DNA of 6,286 bases from CAMLOF01 sp966692625 (GTDB lineage: Bacteria > Pseudomonadota > Gammaproteobacteria > Burkholderiales > Burkholderiaceae_C): contig CBKZAG010000196.1 of NCBI GenBank assembly GCA_966692625.1, forward strand, positions 1-6,286, given 5' to 3'. Below, in pieces: positions 1-5,435 of this stretch (position 1 is its first letter; the number at the start of each line of letters is the position of its first letter). Position numbers and translations under genes: made by a program. The notes under the pieces were generated by a model. That model saw only the letters and a list, made by a program, of their open reading frames with translations. It did no database searches and was not told where the DNA came from.

Positions 1-236
1 GGCTACTGGGCACGGATGACGACGCGGCACAGGTGGCAGAGGCCTTGGCGCGTCACGGCGTGCGCGTGGCGCGCAGTCACCAATGGACGACACAGGCGCA
101 GCCAGAACGCAGACAGCTGTTCCTGCTGACGGAAACCACCGCGCTGGGCACCCTGCTGGCGGCCACCCAAAAGGCCGAAGCCCTGCCGCTGGTTGGCGGC
201 AGGGCTTCGGTGCTGCCCGTTGAAGAGCTTAGGTGA
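1..236 (+). CDS. C-terminal end of an ACT-like domain protein (possibly homoserine dehydrogenase-like), 5' truncated
   Basis: Only the last 77 residues are in the window. The open frame runs from base 3 with no stop to TGA at 234-236, so the true start lies upstream. The visible part shows an alpha-helix/strand pattern: a helix around AAQVAEALARHGV, a strand around QLFLLTE, a helix around LGTLLAATQKAEAL, then a strand ending in VEELR. This resembles the ACT-type tail of homoserine dehydrogenases, whose ends typically read 'LTH-T...A...IEALP-V...'. The match is loose and no catalytic part is visible, so the assignment is tentative; another amino-acid-binding enzyme or regulator is possible. 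It converges on the Tim44-domain gene, whose stop is 18 bases away. Codons 175-210 form a perfect long hairpin. Confidence is high that it is coding and low for the family. Confidence 0.6.
   Translation, partial: LLGTDDDAAQVAEALARHGVRVARSHQWTTQAQPERRQLFLLTETTALGTLLAATQKAEALPLVGGRASVLPVEELR
175..210. terminator. 15-bp perfect hairpin inside the 3' coding end, candidate bidirectional terminator
   Basis: Bases 175-189 (CCGAAGCCCTGCCGC) and 196-210 are exact reverse complements, with a 6-base loop TGGTTG. The hairpin lies wholly within the last codons of the upstream + gene, encoding AEALPLVGGRAS, and ends 24 bases before its stop codon. Read on the minus strand, it falls 44 bases past the stop of the Tim44-domain gene and is followed by CCTTTTGGG, a weak T-run. 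On the + strand no T-run follows. It could therefore end transcription of the Tim44-domain gene, or stabilise either mRNA 3' end. Rho-independent function is inferred; the inverted repeat itself is directly visible. Confidence 0.55.
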
Positions 237-254
237 CGCCAGAGGCGGGGCGCT

Positions 255-1136
255 TTACTCCGCCTGCTGGATACCTGCCAGCACCCAGCCGCCGCTGCCT
301 GCGCGCGGCTTCTCCAGGTGCCAGATCTCGTTGAACGGCTCCAGCGGCCCTTGGGCGCCTTCGCGCACTTCGCCAGTAAAGCGCACGCTCACCACGTAGC
401 GGGCAGCCTCTTCGGCCACTTCGATCACGTCGGCATCCACCCGCACCACTTCGGTGGCTTGGGCTGCGGCGCCACGGTCCGCGATGTCCATCTTCAGCTC
501 AGCAAACATCTCGGGCGTGGTGAACTGGCGGATATCTTCAAGGTTGGCTGCGTCGTTGGCGGCCTGCAGACGGATGAACTGCACCTTGGCGTTGCGCACA
601 AAACCCGCCACGTCGAAGTCGGCCGGAATGGCGGGCTGAGCCAGCCCGCTGCCAATCATGGAACCACCACCCGTGGCTGCACCAACGGGGGTGCGCGGCA
701 TCAGCACGTCATGCGCCGGGGCGCGTTGCGTGTTGTTGCCTGACCCTGCGTAGGCCATGCGTGGCGCGGACTGTGCCGCACGTTTGCGCATGATGAAGCC
801 GATGACAGCCAGCGCCGCCATCACGGCCAGGCCGATCAGCAGCATGGTGGCCATTTCTTCGCCAAAGCCCAGGTAGGAAGCCAGCGCCGCCAAGCCCAGA
901 CCGGCGGCAATGCCAGCCACAGGCCCCATCCAGGAACGGCCGGGGGCCGCCGCCGCCGTGCCTGCAGCGGCGCCAGTGGGCGCAGCGGTGGCCGTGTTGT
1001 CGGGCGCCTTTTGGGCGGGCGCAGTGCGCTGCATGCCAACGGACTTGCCGCCGCCCAGACGCTTGGCGTCAGCGTCCATGCTGACCAGAGAAAGGCCCAG
1101 CGCGAACGCCAGGGCCAGGGTAGAGAAGAGTTTCAT
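255..1136 (-). CDS. Tim44-domain protein with signal peptide and membrane segments
   Basis: The protein has 293 residues. ATG at 1136-1134 was chosen because GGAGA (1149-1145) sits 8 bases upstream and because it opens directly with a signal peptide; the longer in-frame version adds an unlikely leader. Residues 1-24 are a Sec-type signal or N-terminal anchor. They are followed by KRLGGGKSVGMQR, the Gly-rich motif usual just after the leader in proteobacterial Tim44-domain proteins. Residues 38-68 are an Ala/Thr/Pro-rich linker. Two hydrophobic segments at about 71-90 and 95-116 end in the positive cluster RKR. Residues 130-170 are a flexible Gly/Ala-rich stretch. Residues 175-293 form a Tim44-like domain with the family's FVRNAKVQF and W-HLEK motifs. 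In mitochondria Tim44 tethers the import motor to the membrane; the bacterial versions have no settled role and are thought to act at the inner membrane. It is divergent from the cyanophycinase-like gene. Family call is strong, function unknown. Confidence 0.9.
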   Translation of the reverse strand: MKLFSTLALAFALGLSLVSMDADAKRLGGGKSVGMQRTAPAQKAPDNTATAAPTGAAAGTAAAAPGRSWMGPVAGIAAGLGLAALASYLGFGEEMATMLLIGLAVMAALAVIGFIMRKRAAQSAPRMAYAGSGNNTQRAPAHDVLMPRTPVGAATGGGSMIGSGLAQPAIPADFDVAGFVRNAKVQFIRLQAANDAANLEDIRQFTTPEMFAELKMDIADRGAAAQATEVVRVDADVIEVAEEAARYVVSVRFTGEVREGAQGPLEPFNEIWHLEKPRAGSGGWVLAGIQQAE

Positions 1137-1312
1137 TTCGTGTGTCTCCGCAAAGAGGTTGAAAAGCCTTGGGACTTTGCAGAATACGCGCATTCACACA
1201 CAGAAAAAAGGTGAGTTTTGTTGACTGAATTTCCTGTTTTTACGAAGCGAATGAAGGCAGACGTCCAAGCAGACACAGTACCTTCACCTCGCTGCCGTAT
1301 CATCCCCGCACC
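1137..1312. promoter_or_regulatory. Intergenic region between divergent genes, candidate promoters
   Basis: These 176 bases separate the Tim44-domain and cyanophycinase-like starts and include the most A/T-rich stretch of the window (about 1195-1245). On the minus strand TATTCT (1186-1181) is a plausible -10, giving a leader of roughly 38 bases that contains the GGAGA ribosome site; no good -35 is visible. On the + strand TTGACT (1221-1226) looks like a -35 but has no matching -10 at 16-18 bases. TATCAT (1298-1303) is -10-like and ends 9 bases before the cyanophycinase ATG, which has no Shine-Dalgarno sequence. I saw no clear operator, and no RNA gene or small ORF is supported here. Promoter positions are guesses by eye. 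Confidence 0.3.
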
Positions 1313-2263
1313 ATGTGGTCCCGCCGTTTCTGCCTGTCTGCCTCCGCCGCGCTGCTCGCGCTTCCTTCCCTCTCCCGCCTCGCCTTCGCTGCCGCACCGC
1401 CCAGGCGCATCGGGCGGATCATGGTCATCGGCGGAGCCGAGGACAAGCTGCAGGACAAGGTGATCCTGCGGCGCTTCGTGGAGCTTTGCGGCGGCACGGA
1501 CGCGCGCATCCGGGTCATCTCGGCCGCCAGCGGCGACCCCGAAGGGGCCTGGCAGACCTACGACCGGGTGTTTGGCGAATTGGGCGTGGCCGACCGCGCG
1601 CCCATCTACATCCCCGACCGCGAGGCTGCCGACAGCACCGAGGTGAGCGACCAGATCCTGGGCGCAGACGGCATCTTTCTGTCGGGCGGCGACCAGCGCC
1701 GCCTGATGGACAAGCTGTGGGAGACGCAGGCCTTTCGCGCCCTGCACGTGGCCTTCCACCTGCGGGGCAGCTGCATTGGCGGCACCAGCGCGGGCGCGGC
1801 GGCCCTGTCGCGCAACATGCTGGTACAGGGCGAGGCCACCCGCCTACCCGAAAAAGAAGCCGCTGAACTCGATATCGGCCTGGGCTTTGTGGCCAACGCG
1901 ATTGTGGACCAGCACTTTTCGGAACGCGGCCGCCTGGGTCGCCTCTTGTCGGCGCTGGCACAGCGGCCCGACATGCTGGGCATAGGCGTGGACGAGGACA
2001 CCGCCCTGGTGATTGAGCGTGGGCAAGGGGTGGAGGTGATCGGCCAGGGTGCCGTGACCGTGGTGGACGGGCGGCGCATGCAGTCCAACCACCAGGAAAT
2101 CGACAGCCGCCAGCGCCTGGAGCTGCTGGGCGTGCGCGTGCACCTGCTGCCAGCGGGGCACCGCTACGGCAGCCTGCCTGGGGAACCGCGCCCGCGCCCC
2201 ATGCCCCCGTCGCTAGACGAAGCCGTGGCCCTGCTGGTGGCGCCCGGCCCCATCCGTGGCTGA
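1313..2263 (+). CDS. cphB: Exported cyanophycinase-like serine peptidase (family S51)
   Basis: The protein has 316 residues. Cyanophycinases cut the Asp-Arg storage polymer cyanophycin into beta-Asp-Arg dipeptides. The fold landmarks are present in order: VIGGAED (38-44), GGDQ (125-128), the nucleophile elbow GGTSAGAA with Ser159, DQHF with His201, and VDEDTAL with Glu228. The Ser-His-Glu spacings (42 and 27 residues) equal those I recall for the triad of Synechocystis CphB (Ser132, His174, Glu201), so the active site looks intact. Residues 1-26 are an export signal: Arg-Arg at 4-5 preceded by Ser, a hydrophobic stretch, and an AFA cleavage site. The RR pair suggests Tat export but the motif is imperfect, and Sec is possible. 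Export points to an extracellular or periplasmic enzyme of the CphE kind, so the symbol marks the family only. No cyanophycin synthetase is nearby. There is no Shine-Dalgarno sequence before the ATG. Related S51 enzymes acting on other isoaspartyl peptides cannot be excluded. Confidence 0.92.
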   Translation: MWSRRFCLSASAALLALPSLSRLAFAAAPPRRIGRIMVIGGAEDKLQDKVILRRFVELCGGTDARIRVISAASGDPEGAWQTYDRVFGELGVADRAPIYIPDREAADSTEVSDQILGADGIFLSGGDQRRLMDKLWETQAFRALHVAFHLRGSCIGGTSAGAAALSRNMLVQGEATRLPEKEAAELDIGLGFVANAIVDQHFSERGRLGRLLSALAQRPDMLGIGVDEDTALVIERGQGVEVIGQGAVTVVDGRRMQSNHQEIDSRQRLELLGVRVHLLPAGHRYGSLPGEPRPRPMPPSLDEAVALLVAPGPIRG

Positions 2264-2270
2264 GCGGCTG

Positions 2271-2291
2271 AACGGCTGGGCCACAGCCGTT
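2271..2291 (+). terminator. Candidate hairpin terminator after the cyanophycinase-like gene
   Basis: AACGGCTG (2271-2278) pairs with CAGCCGTT (2284-2291) across the loop GGCCA, starting 7 bases after the stop. The following bases, TAAGAAACTTTTAC, give only a weak T-run, so it is a moderate rho-independent terminator candidate at best. Confidence 0.45.
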
Positions 2292-2327
2292 TAAGAAACT
2301 TTTACGGAACACGTAAGGCATTCTTAG
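2292..2327. promoter_or_regulatory. Extended interrupted dyad upstream of the hemerythrin gene
   Basis: TAAGAA (2292-2297) pairs with TTCTTA (2322-2327), and inside it TTACG (2303-2307) pairs with CGTAA (2313-2317) around GAACA. The two nested inverted repeats are nearly concentric, with 5 and 4 unpaired bases between them. They lie just after the first hairpin and about 94 bases before the hemerythrin start. It could be an operator for the downstream gene or a second part of the terminator region. No known regulator consensus is recognised. The remaining bases to 2408 hold no gene that I can support; TAGACT (2351-2356) is a possible -10. Confidence 0.3.
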
Positions 2328-2408
2328 GAACGGCCAAGGGGGCGGATTTCTAGACTTCTTCGCATGGCGTTCGGCATGGTGCCGGGGGCCAGACACCAAA
2401 CCTTGCGA

Positions 2409-2416
2409 AAGAAGGA
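2409..2416 (+). promoter_or_regulatory. Ribosome binding site that fixes the hemerythrin start
   Basis: AAGAAGGA lies 4 bases before the ATG at 2421. It supports that ATG over the in-frame upstream ATG at 2364, which has no such site and would add 19 residues unlike the family. Confidence 0.7.
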
Positions 2417-2420
2417 CACC

Positions 2421-3152
2421 ATGAATTTCGACTCCCAGGAAATGGCCAAACTGGCCGACGCCCAGGCCCCTCGCCTCGACATGTATGGCCCCATCCACAA
2501 GGCCATTCGCGCGCTGATGTGCGACACGCTGCTGGCCGTGGGCCGCGCCGACCCGCAAGACGCCGTTGAACTGAACGAGACCCTGGCCCGCGTGGACGTA
2601 CTGCTGACGTTCTGCGTGCACCACGTGCAGCACGAGAACAACTATGTGCACACCGCCATCGAAGCCCGCTTTGCAGGCTGCAGTGCGGGCGTGGCTGAAG
2701 AACACCTGCACCACCTGGAGCACATTGGCACCCTGCGCCGCGCCAACGACGCCGTGCGGCAGGCCCCCGCAGAGCAAAAGCCGGGCATGCTGCAAGCGCT
2801 CTACCAGCAGCTGGCACTGTTCGTGGCAGACAACTTCCAGCACATGCAAGTGGAAGAAACCGTGCACAACGACGCCCTGTGGGCCCACTACACCGACGCG
2901 GAACTGCACGCCGTGCACGAAGCACTGGTGGGCTCCATCCCACCGGAGGAAATGATGTTCATCCTGCGCTGGATGGTGCCGCACCTGAACCCCGGCGAGC
3001 GCGCGGGCATGCTGGCCGACATGCAGGCCAACGCACCGGCACCTGCATTCGCTGCCGCGCTGGACGTGGTGCGCCCGCACCTGAGCAGCAAGGAGTGGAG
3101 CAAACTGGCCAGCGCGCTGGGGCTGCAGGCCGTGCCTGGCCTGGCCAGCTGA
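2421..3152 (+). CDS. Hemerythrin (HHE) domain protein
   Basis: The protein has 243 residues and no signal peptide, so it is probably cytoplasmic. Hemerythrin-like domains are four-helix bundles with a carboxylate-bridged di-iron site that binds oxygen or nitric oxide, senses redox state, or handles iron. The ligand pattern is visible in order: His26 (GPIHKAI), His68 with Glu72 (HxxxE), His97 with His101 (HxxxH), and His141 with Glu145 or Glu146 (HMQVEE). This is the full set expected for a di-iron site; exact ligand assignment among the many His residues (67, 71, 77, 95 and 98 as well) is by motif only. About 75 residues after the last ligand (about 170-243) extend past a minimal 120-150 residue domain; this tail is largely helical-looking, with a conserved-looking WMVPHLNPGERAGML stretch. 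It is a single gene between two candidate terminator regions and converges on the PNPOx-GAF gene with 15 bases between stops. Partner and ligand are unknown. Confidence 0.9.
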   Translation: MNFDSQEMAKLADAQAPRLDMYGPIHKAIRALMCDTLLAVGRADPQDAVELNETLARVDVLLTFCVHHVQHENNYVHTAIEARFAGCSAGVAEEHLHHLEHIGTLRRANDAVRQAPAEQKPGMLQALYQQLALFVADNFQHMQVEETVHNDALWAHYTDAELHAVHEALVGSIPPEEMMFILRWMVPHLNPGERAGMLADMQANAPAPAFAAALDVVRPHLSSKEWSKLASALGLQAVPGLAS

Positions 3153-3167
3153 GCGGCCGCCTTGCCT

Positions 3168-4520
3168 TCAGGCCGCCACGTCGGTGAGTTCCAGCGGGCG
3201 CAGCACCTGCAGCCGCAGGCGCCCGCGCCCGCATTTCTCCAGGCGAAGGTCGGGACTGTATTCGCGCAAGCGCCGCTGCAGCAACACCAGCCGCGCCTCC
3301 AGGTTGTCGCTCACGTCGGGCAGGCCGATGGTGGGGTCCAGCCTCAGCTCCCGGTTGGAGAACTCCGTTCGTCCCCGGTTGCGGTATTCGCGCAGCATGC
3401 ACCACAGAATGGCCCCCGCCACACCCTTGATGAGGTAGTCGTCGCCGATGAAGATGCTGTTGTTGGCCTGGTAGCGGCGCACGCGCAGCGGCGGACCGTC
3501 CACTTTGGGCGATGGCGCCGCCTCCGCCAGATCAGCAACGGCTTCGACCGGCGAGGTGCTGTCACGCAGGTGGTCAATGGCCGCCCCCAGGTGCCCGGCG
3601 ATGACCACCAGTGCGTCCTCGTCCTCGAAGTTGAAACGCAGGTCCTGCGGGCTTTCCACGAACAGCACGCCCAGCAGGCGTGCTCCGTTGACGATGGATA
3701 CCGCCAGTTGGCTGTGCGGCTCGTGCAGGCCGGGGTAGGGAATTTCGGTGGCTGGCAGCTCCCCGCCCGGCTGCACGCTCTTGCGCAAGGCGCGGCTGTA
3801 CAGGTAGGCGCTGTTCATGTGCGAAATGCGCACTGGTGTGCGCTCGCGTGCTGCCACACCTATGACGCCGTCGCCCAGCGCGATTTCGGACCCCACGCCA
3901 GAGCGGTCGTAGCCCAGGCTGGCCACGGTGTAGAGGCGCTGCGTCAGCGGGTCGAGCATCAGCACCATGGCGTGGTCAATGCCGAGCAGGGCCTGAAGGG
4001 CGTCCACGCAGGCATCCAGCAGCGATTCGAGCGAGGTGCACGCCGACAGCCGCTGCGCGGTCTGGCGCAGCGAGCCCAGCAGGCTGCAGCGCGCTGGCGC
4101 ATCGGGCAACTGGGGCTGGCCCAGGCATTCGATTTCCAGCACCTCGTAGATGTCGGAGCCGAGCAGGCGGAAAACCCCGTCCATGCCCGCGTGCGAGGCG
4201 ATGCCCGCCAGCTGCGCCTTCATGCTCTCGAAAACAGGGCCGGACGATTCGGTACGCAGGTAACGCAAGTGCAGGCGAAAGAACTGTGCGGTGACCGGGT
4301 GCAGCAGCAGCACCGTGGCGCGCGGGTTGGCCAGGATGTTCTGCCGCGTCTTGTTGAAGAACTGGAAGGACAGGGCCACGTGCCCTTCGTCCATGTAGAA
4401 CACCTGCGAGATGTAGGCGACGTTGGGCGTACCGTCGATGGCGGTGGTTGCCATCATCGACGGGATGGCACCTTCCAGGCAGGCCCGCAGGGCCGAGAGG
4501 GGCAGGCAGGCGGCGCTCAT
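3168..4520 (-). CDS. PNPOx-like / GAF / winged-helix-like sensor-regulator
   Basis: The protein has 450 residues and three parts. Residues about 8-130 are a pyridoxamine-5'-phosphate-oxidase-like split barrel, a fold that binds FMN, F420 or heme; the stretch FFNKTRQNILANPRATVLL is typical of it. Residues about 150-316 are a GAF domain (LGIDHAMVLMLD, the LGYDRSGVG turn, GDGVIGVAA, LLGVLFVES), a fold that binds small ligands or cofactors. After a linker rich in Pro, Ala and Ser, residues 344-440 resemble an OmpR-type winged helix: an initial strand pair (SIFIGDDYLI), a helix, NRELR, a recognition-helix-like segment (NLEARLVLLQRRLRE), and a closing wing (LEKCGRGRLRL). The likely role is a cytoplasmic one-component transcription regulator sensing redox state or a small ligand; this is inference. 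ATG at 4520-4518 overlaps the upstream stop as ATGA, implying translational coupling; the only longer start is a TTG at 4535 and is less likely. No signal peptide or membrane segment is seen. Confidence 0.85.
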   Translation of the reverse strand: MSAACLPLSALRACLEGAIPSMMATTAIDGTPNVAYISQVFYMDEGHVALSFQFFNKTRQNILANPRATVLLLHPVTAQFFRLHLRYLRTESSGPVFESMKAQLAGIASHAGMDGVFRLLGSDIYEVLEIECLGQPQLPDAPARCSLLGSLRQTAQRLSACTSLESLLDACVDALQALLGIDHAMVLMLDPLTQRLYTVASLGYDRSGVGSEIALGDGVIGVAARERTPVRISHMNSAYLYSRALRKSVQPGGELPATEIPYPGLHEPHSQLAVSIVNGARLLGVLFVESPQDLRFNFEDEDALVVIAGHLGAAIDHLRDSTSPVEAVADLAEAAPSPKVDGPPLRVRRYQANNSIFIGDDYLIKGVAGAILWCMLREYRNRGRTEFSNRELRLDPTIGLPDVSDNLEARLVLLQRRLREYSPDLRLEKCGRGRLRLQVLRPLELTDVAA

Positions 4521-5023
4521 GACGCAGAAGTGCAAGAGCGCAACGCCTGACCCGCTTGGGGGCCAGGGGTCTGGTCGAACGCCACGTCGGCCAGCAGATG
4601 GATGCCAGCAAGGTCGGCGGGGTCGTGGCTGAGCATGGCCTGCACGAAACGCGGCTCGAACCCCACCAGGCCCACCTGCATTTCCATGGCCGCCAGGTAA
4701 CGCGCCATCTCTGCCGCAGCGCCCTCGTCCACATGCACGACCCGCGCGCGCGCAGACTTGATCTGTACCGTGAGGTGGCTGGACGGTTCGCTGAACACCA
4801 CGGTGACACGGCCCGTGTCGGCCACGTCCTGCAGCAACTGGCGCGACTGGCTGTGGGTGAGGTAGACCGTGATCTCGGCCCCGCCGCTGGCGAGCCGGTA
4901 GCCCACCGCGCGCATGACGCTGGGCACCAGCACACGGCTGCAGGAACCGACAATGGCCGATACCCCCCGTTCCATCATGGCCAGGTGTTCCGGGCGAAGC
5001 TGCAATGGGGAGGGTGTGTCCAC
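4517..5023 (-). CDS. Small pyridoxamine 5'-phosphate oxidase-like split-barrel protein
   Basis: With the GTG at 5023-5021 the product has 168 residues. It matches the stand-alone PNPOx-like group: the start LRPEHLAMMERGVSAIVGS, then an alternating strand pattern with SVMRAVGYRL, ITVYLTHSQSRQLLQDV, GRVTVVFSEPSSHLTVQIK, and a final helix-rich region (AEMARYLAAMEMQVGLVGFEP). Proteins of this fold usually bind FMN, sometimes heme, as dimers; no substrate can be deduced. The start is uncertain. A frame extends to 5125 but would run across the divergent YjdM gene and its promoter. ATG at 4978 would cut into the conserved N-terminus. GTG at 5023 (or the adjacent TTG at 5026) retains it and sits about 7 bases after the -10-like TACAAT, with no Shine-Dalgarno sequence. 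Its stop overlaps the start of the PNPOx-GAF-wHTH gene, so the two form an operon and may act together. Confidence 0.8.
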   Translation of the reverse strand: MDTPSPLQLRPEHLAMMERGVSAIVGSCSRVLVPSVMRAVGYRLASGGAEITVYLTHSQSRQLLQDVADTGRVTVVFSEPSSHLTVQIKSARARVVHVDEGAAAEMARYLAAMEMQVGLVGFEPRFVQAMLSHDPADLAGIHLLADVAFDQTPGPQAGQALRSCTSAS

Positions 5024-5075
5024 CAAACGATTGTATTCAGCAAAGCTCACAGTGGGGGTGTGCCAGAATTCCCGG
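5024..5075. promoter_or_regulatory. 52-bp divergent promoter between the PNPOx operon and yjdM
   Basis: On the minus strand TACAAT (5035-5030) is a good -10, placing the transcript start at about the GTG at 5023. On the + strand CAGAAT (5064-5069) preceded by TG at 5061-5062 forms an extended -10, placing the transcript start at about the ATG at 5076. Neither start has a Shine-Dalgarno sequence, so both mRNAs may be leaderless. No good -35 is visible for either, which suggests activator help. GTGGGGGT (5052-5059) has an exact reverse complement at 5082-5089, just past the yjdM start. GGGTGTG occurs at 5012-5018 and again at 5056-5062. Positions are by eye. Confidence 0.4.
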
Positions 5076-5426
5076 ATGAATACCCCCACCGTCCCCCCCT
5101 GCCCGCAATGCGGCCTGGAAAACACCTACCCCGACGGCGAAACGCTGATCTGCCCGGACTGCGGTTTCGAATGGTCGGCCGAAGACGCCCCTGACGACGC
5201 TGCTGACGGCGACACCAGCGTGCGCGATGCCAACGGCAACCTGCTGGCCGACGGTGACAGCGTGATCCTGGTGAAGGACCTGAAGGTCAAGGGCGGCGGC
5301 ACGCTGAAGAAGGGCACCAAGGTCAAGGGCATACGCCTGGTGGATGGTGCCGACGGGCACAACATCGACTGCAAGACCGACATGGGCAGCCTGCTGCTGA
5401 AGTCGGAATTCGTGAAGAAGGCCTGA
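5076..5426 (+). CDS. yjdM: YjdM/PhnA family zinc-ribbon protein
   Basis: The protein has 116 residues, close to the 111 of E. coli YjdM (formerly PhnA), and aligns along its whole length. The N-terminal zinc ribbon has Cys9-x2-Cys12 and Cys26-x2-Cys29. An acidic linker follows at about 35-47. The conserved C-terminal domain carries DANGNLLADGDSVILVKDLK, KKGTKVKGIRLV, HNIDCK and the closing LKSEFVKK. The name comes from the E. coli phn locus, but YjdM is not needed for phosphonate use and its function is unknown; the C-terminal part is an SH3-like small barrel. ATG at 5076 is chosen because the conserved protein begins there; the frame stays open upstream to 4914 only because it overlaps the divergent gene. 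No Shine-Dalgarno sequence is seen. The next gene begins 9 bases after its stop, so the two are probably co-transcribed. Confidence 0.95.
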   Translation: MNTPTVPPCPQCGLENTYPDGETLICPDCGFEWSAEDAPDDAADGDTSVRDANGNLLADGDSVILVKDLKVKGGGTLKKGTKVKGIRLVDGADGHNIDCKTDMGSLLLKSEFVKKA

Positions 5427-5435
5427 CCCCGCGCC

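Noticed and set aside
1221..1249. TTGACT as the -35 of a + strand promoter
   Set aside because: No acceptable -10 at 16-18 bases downstream.
1137..1759. Longer minus-strand frame running into the cyanophycinase-like gene
   Set aside because: It overlaps the divergent gene and its tail is only the Tim44-domain gene's leader region in another frame.
1515..3080. 521-codon open frame on the - strand across the cyanophycinase-like and hemerythrin genes
   Set aside because: It crosses two well-supported genes and their intergenic region, with a low-complexity Arg/Pro/Ala-rich product.
3153..3176. GCGGCC/GGCCGC inverted repeat between the hemerythrin and PNPOx-GAF stops as a terminator
   Set aside because: Only 6 bp with a 12-base loop and no T-run in either direction; GC-rich DNA gives such matches by chance.
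3162..4550. 462-codon open frame on the + strand opposite the PNPOx-GAF-wHTH gene
   Set aside because: It mirrors the real gene; the His/Gln/Val/Gly-rich translation has no recognisable domain, and long antisense frames are expected in GC-rich DNA.
5024..5125. Longer N-terminus of the small PNPOx protein starting at 5125
   Set aside because: It would overlap the yjdM start and the promoter, and its first 34 residues show no family similarity.
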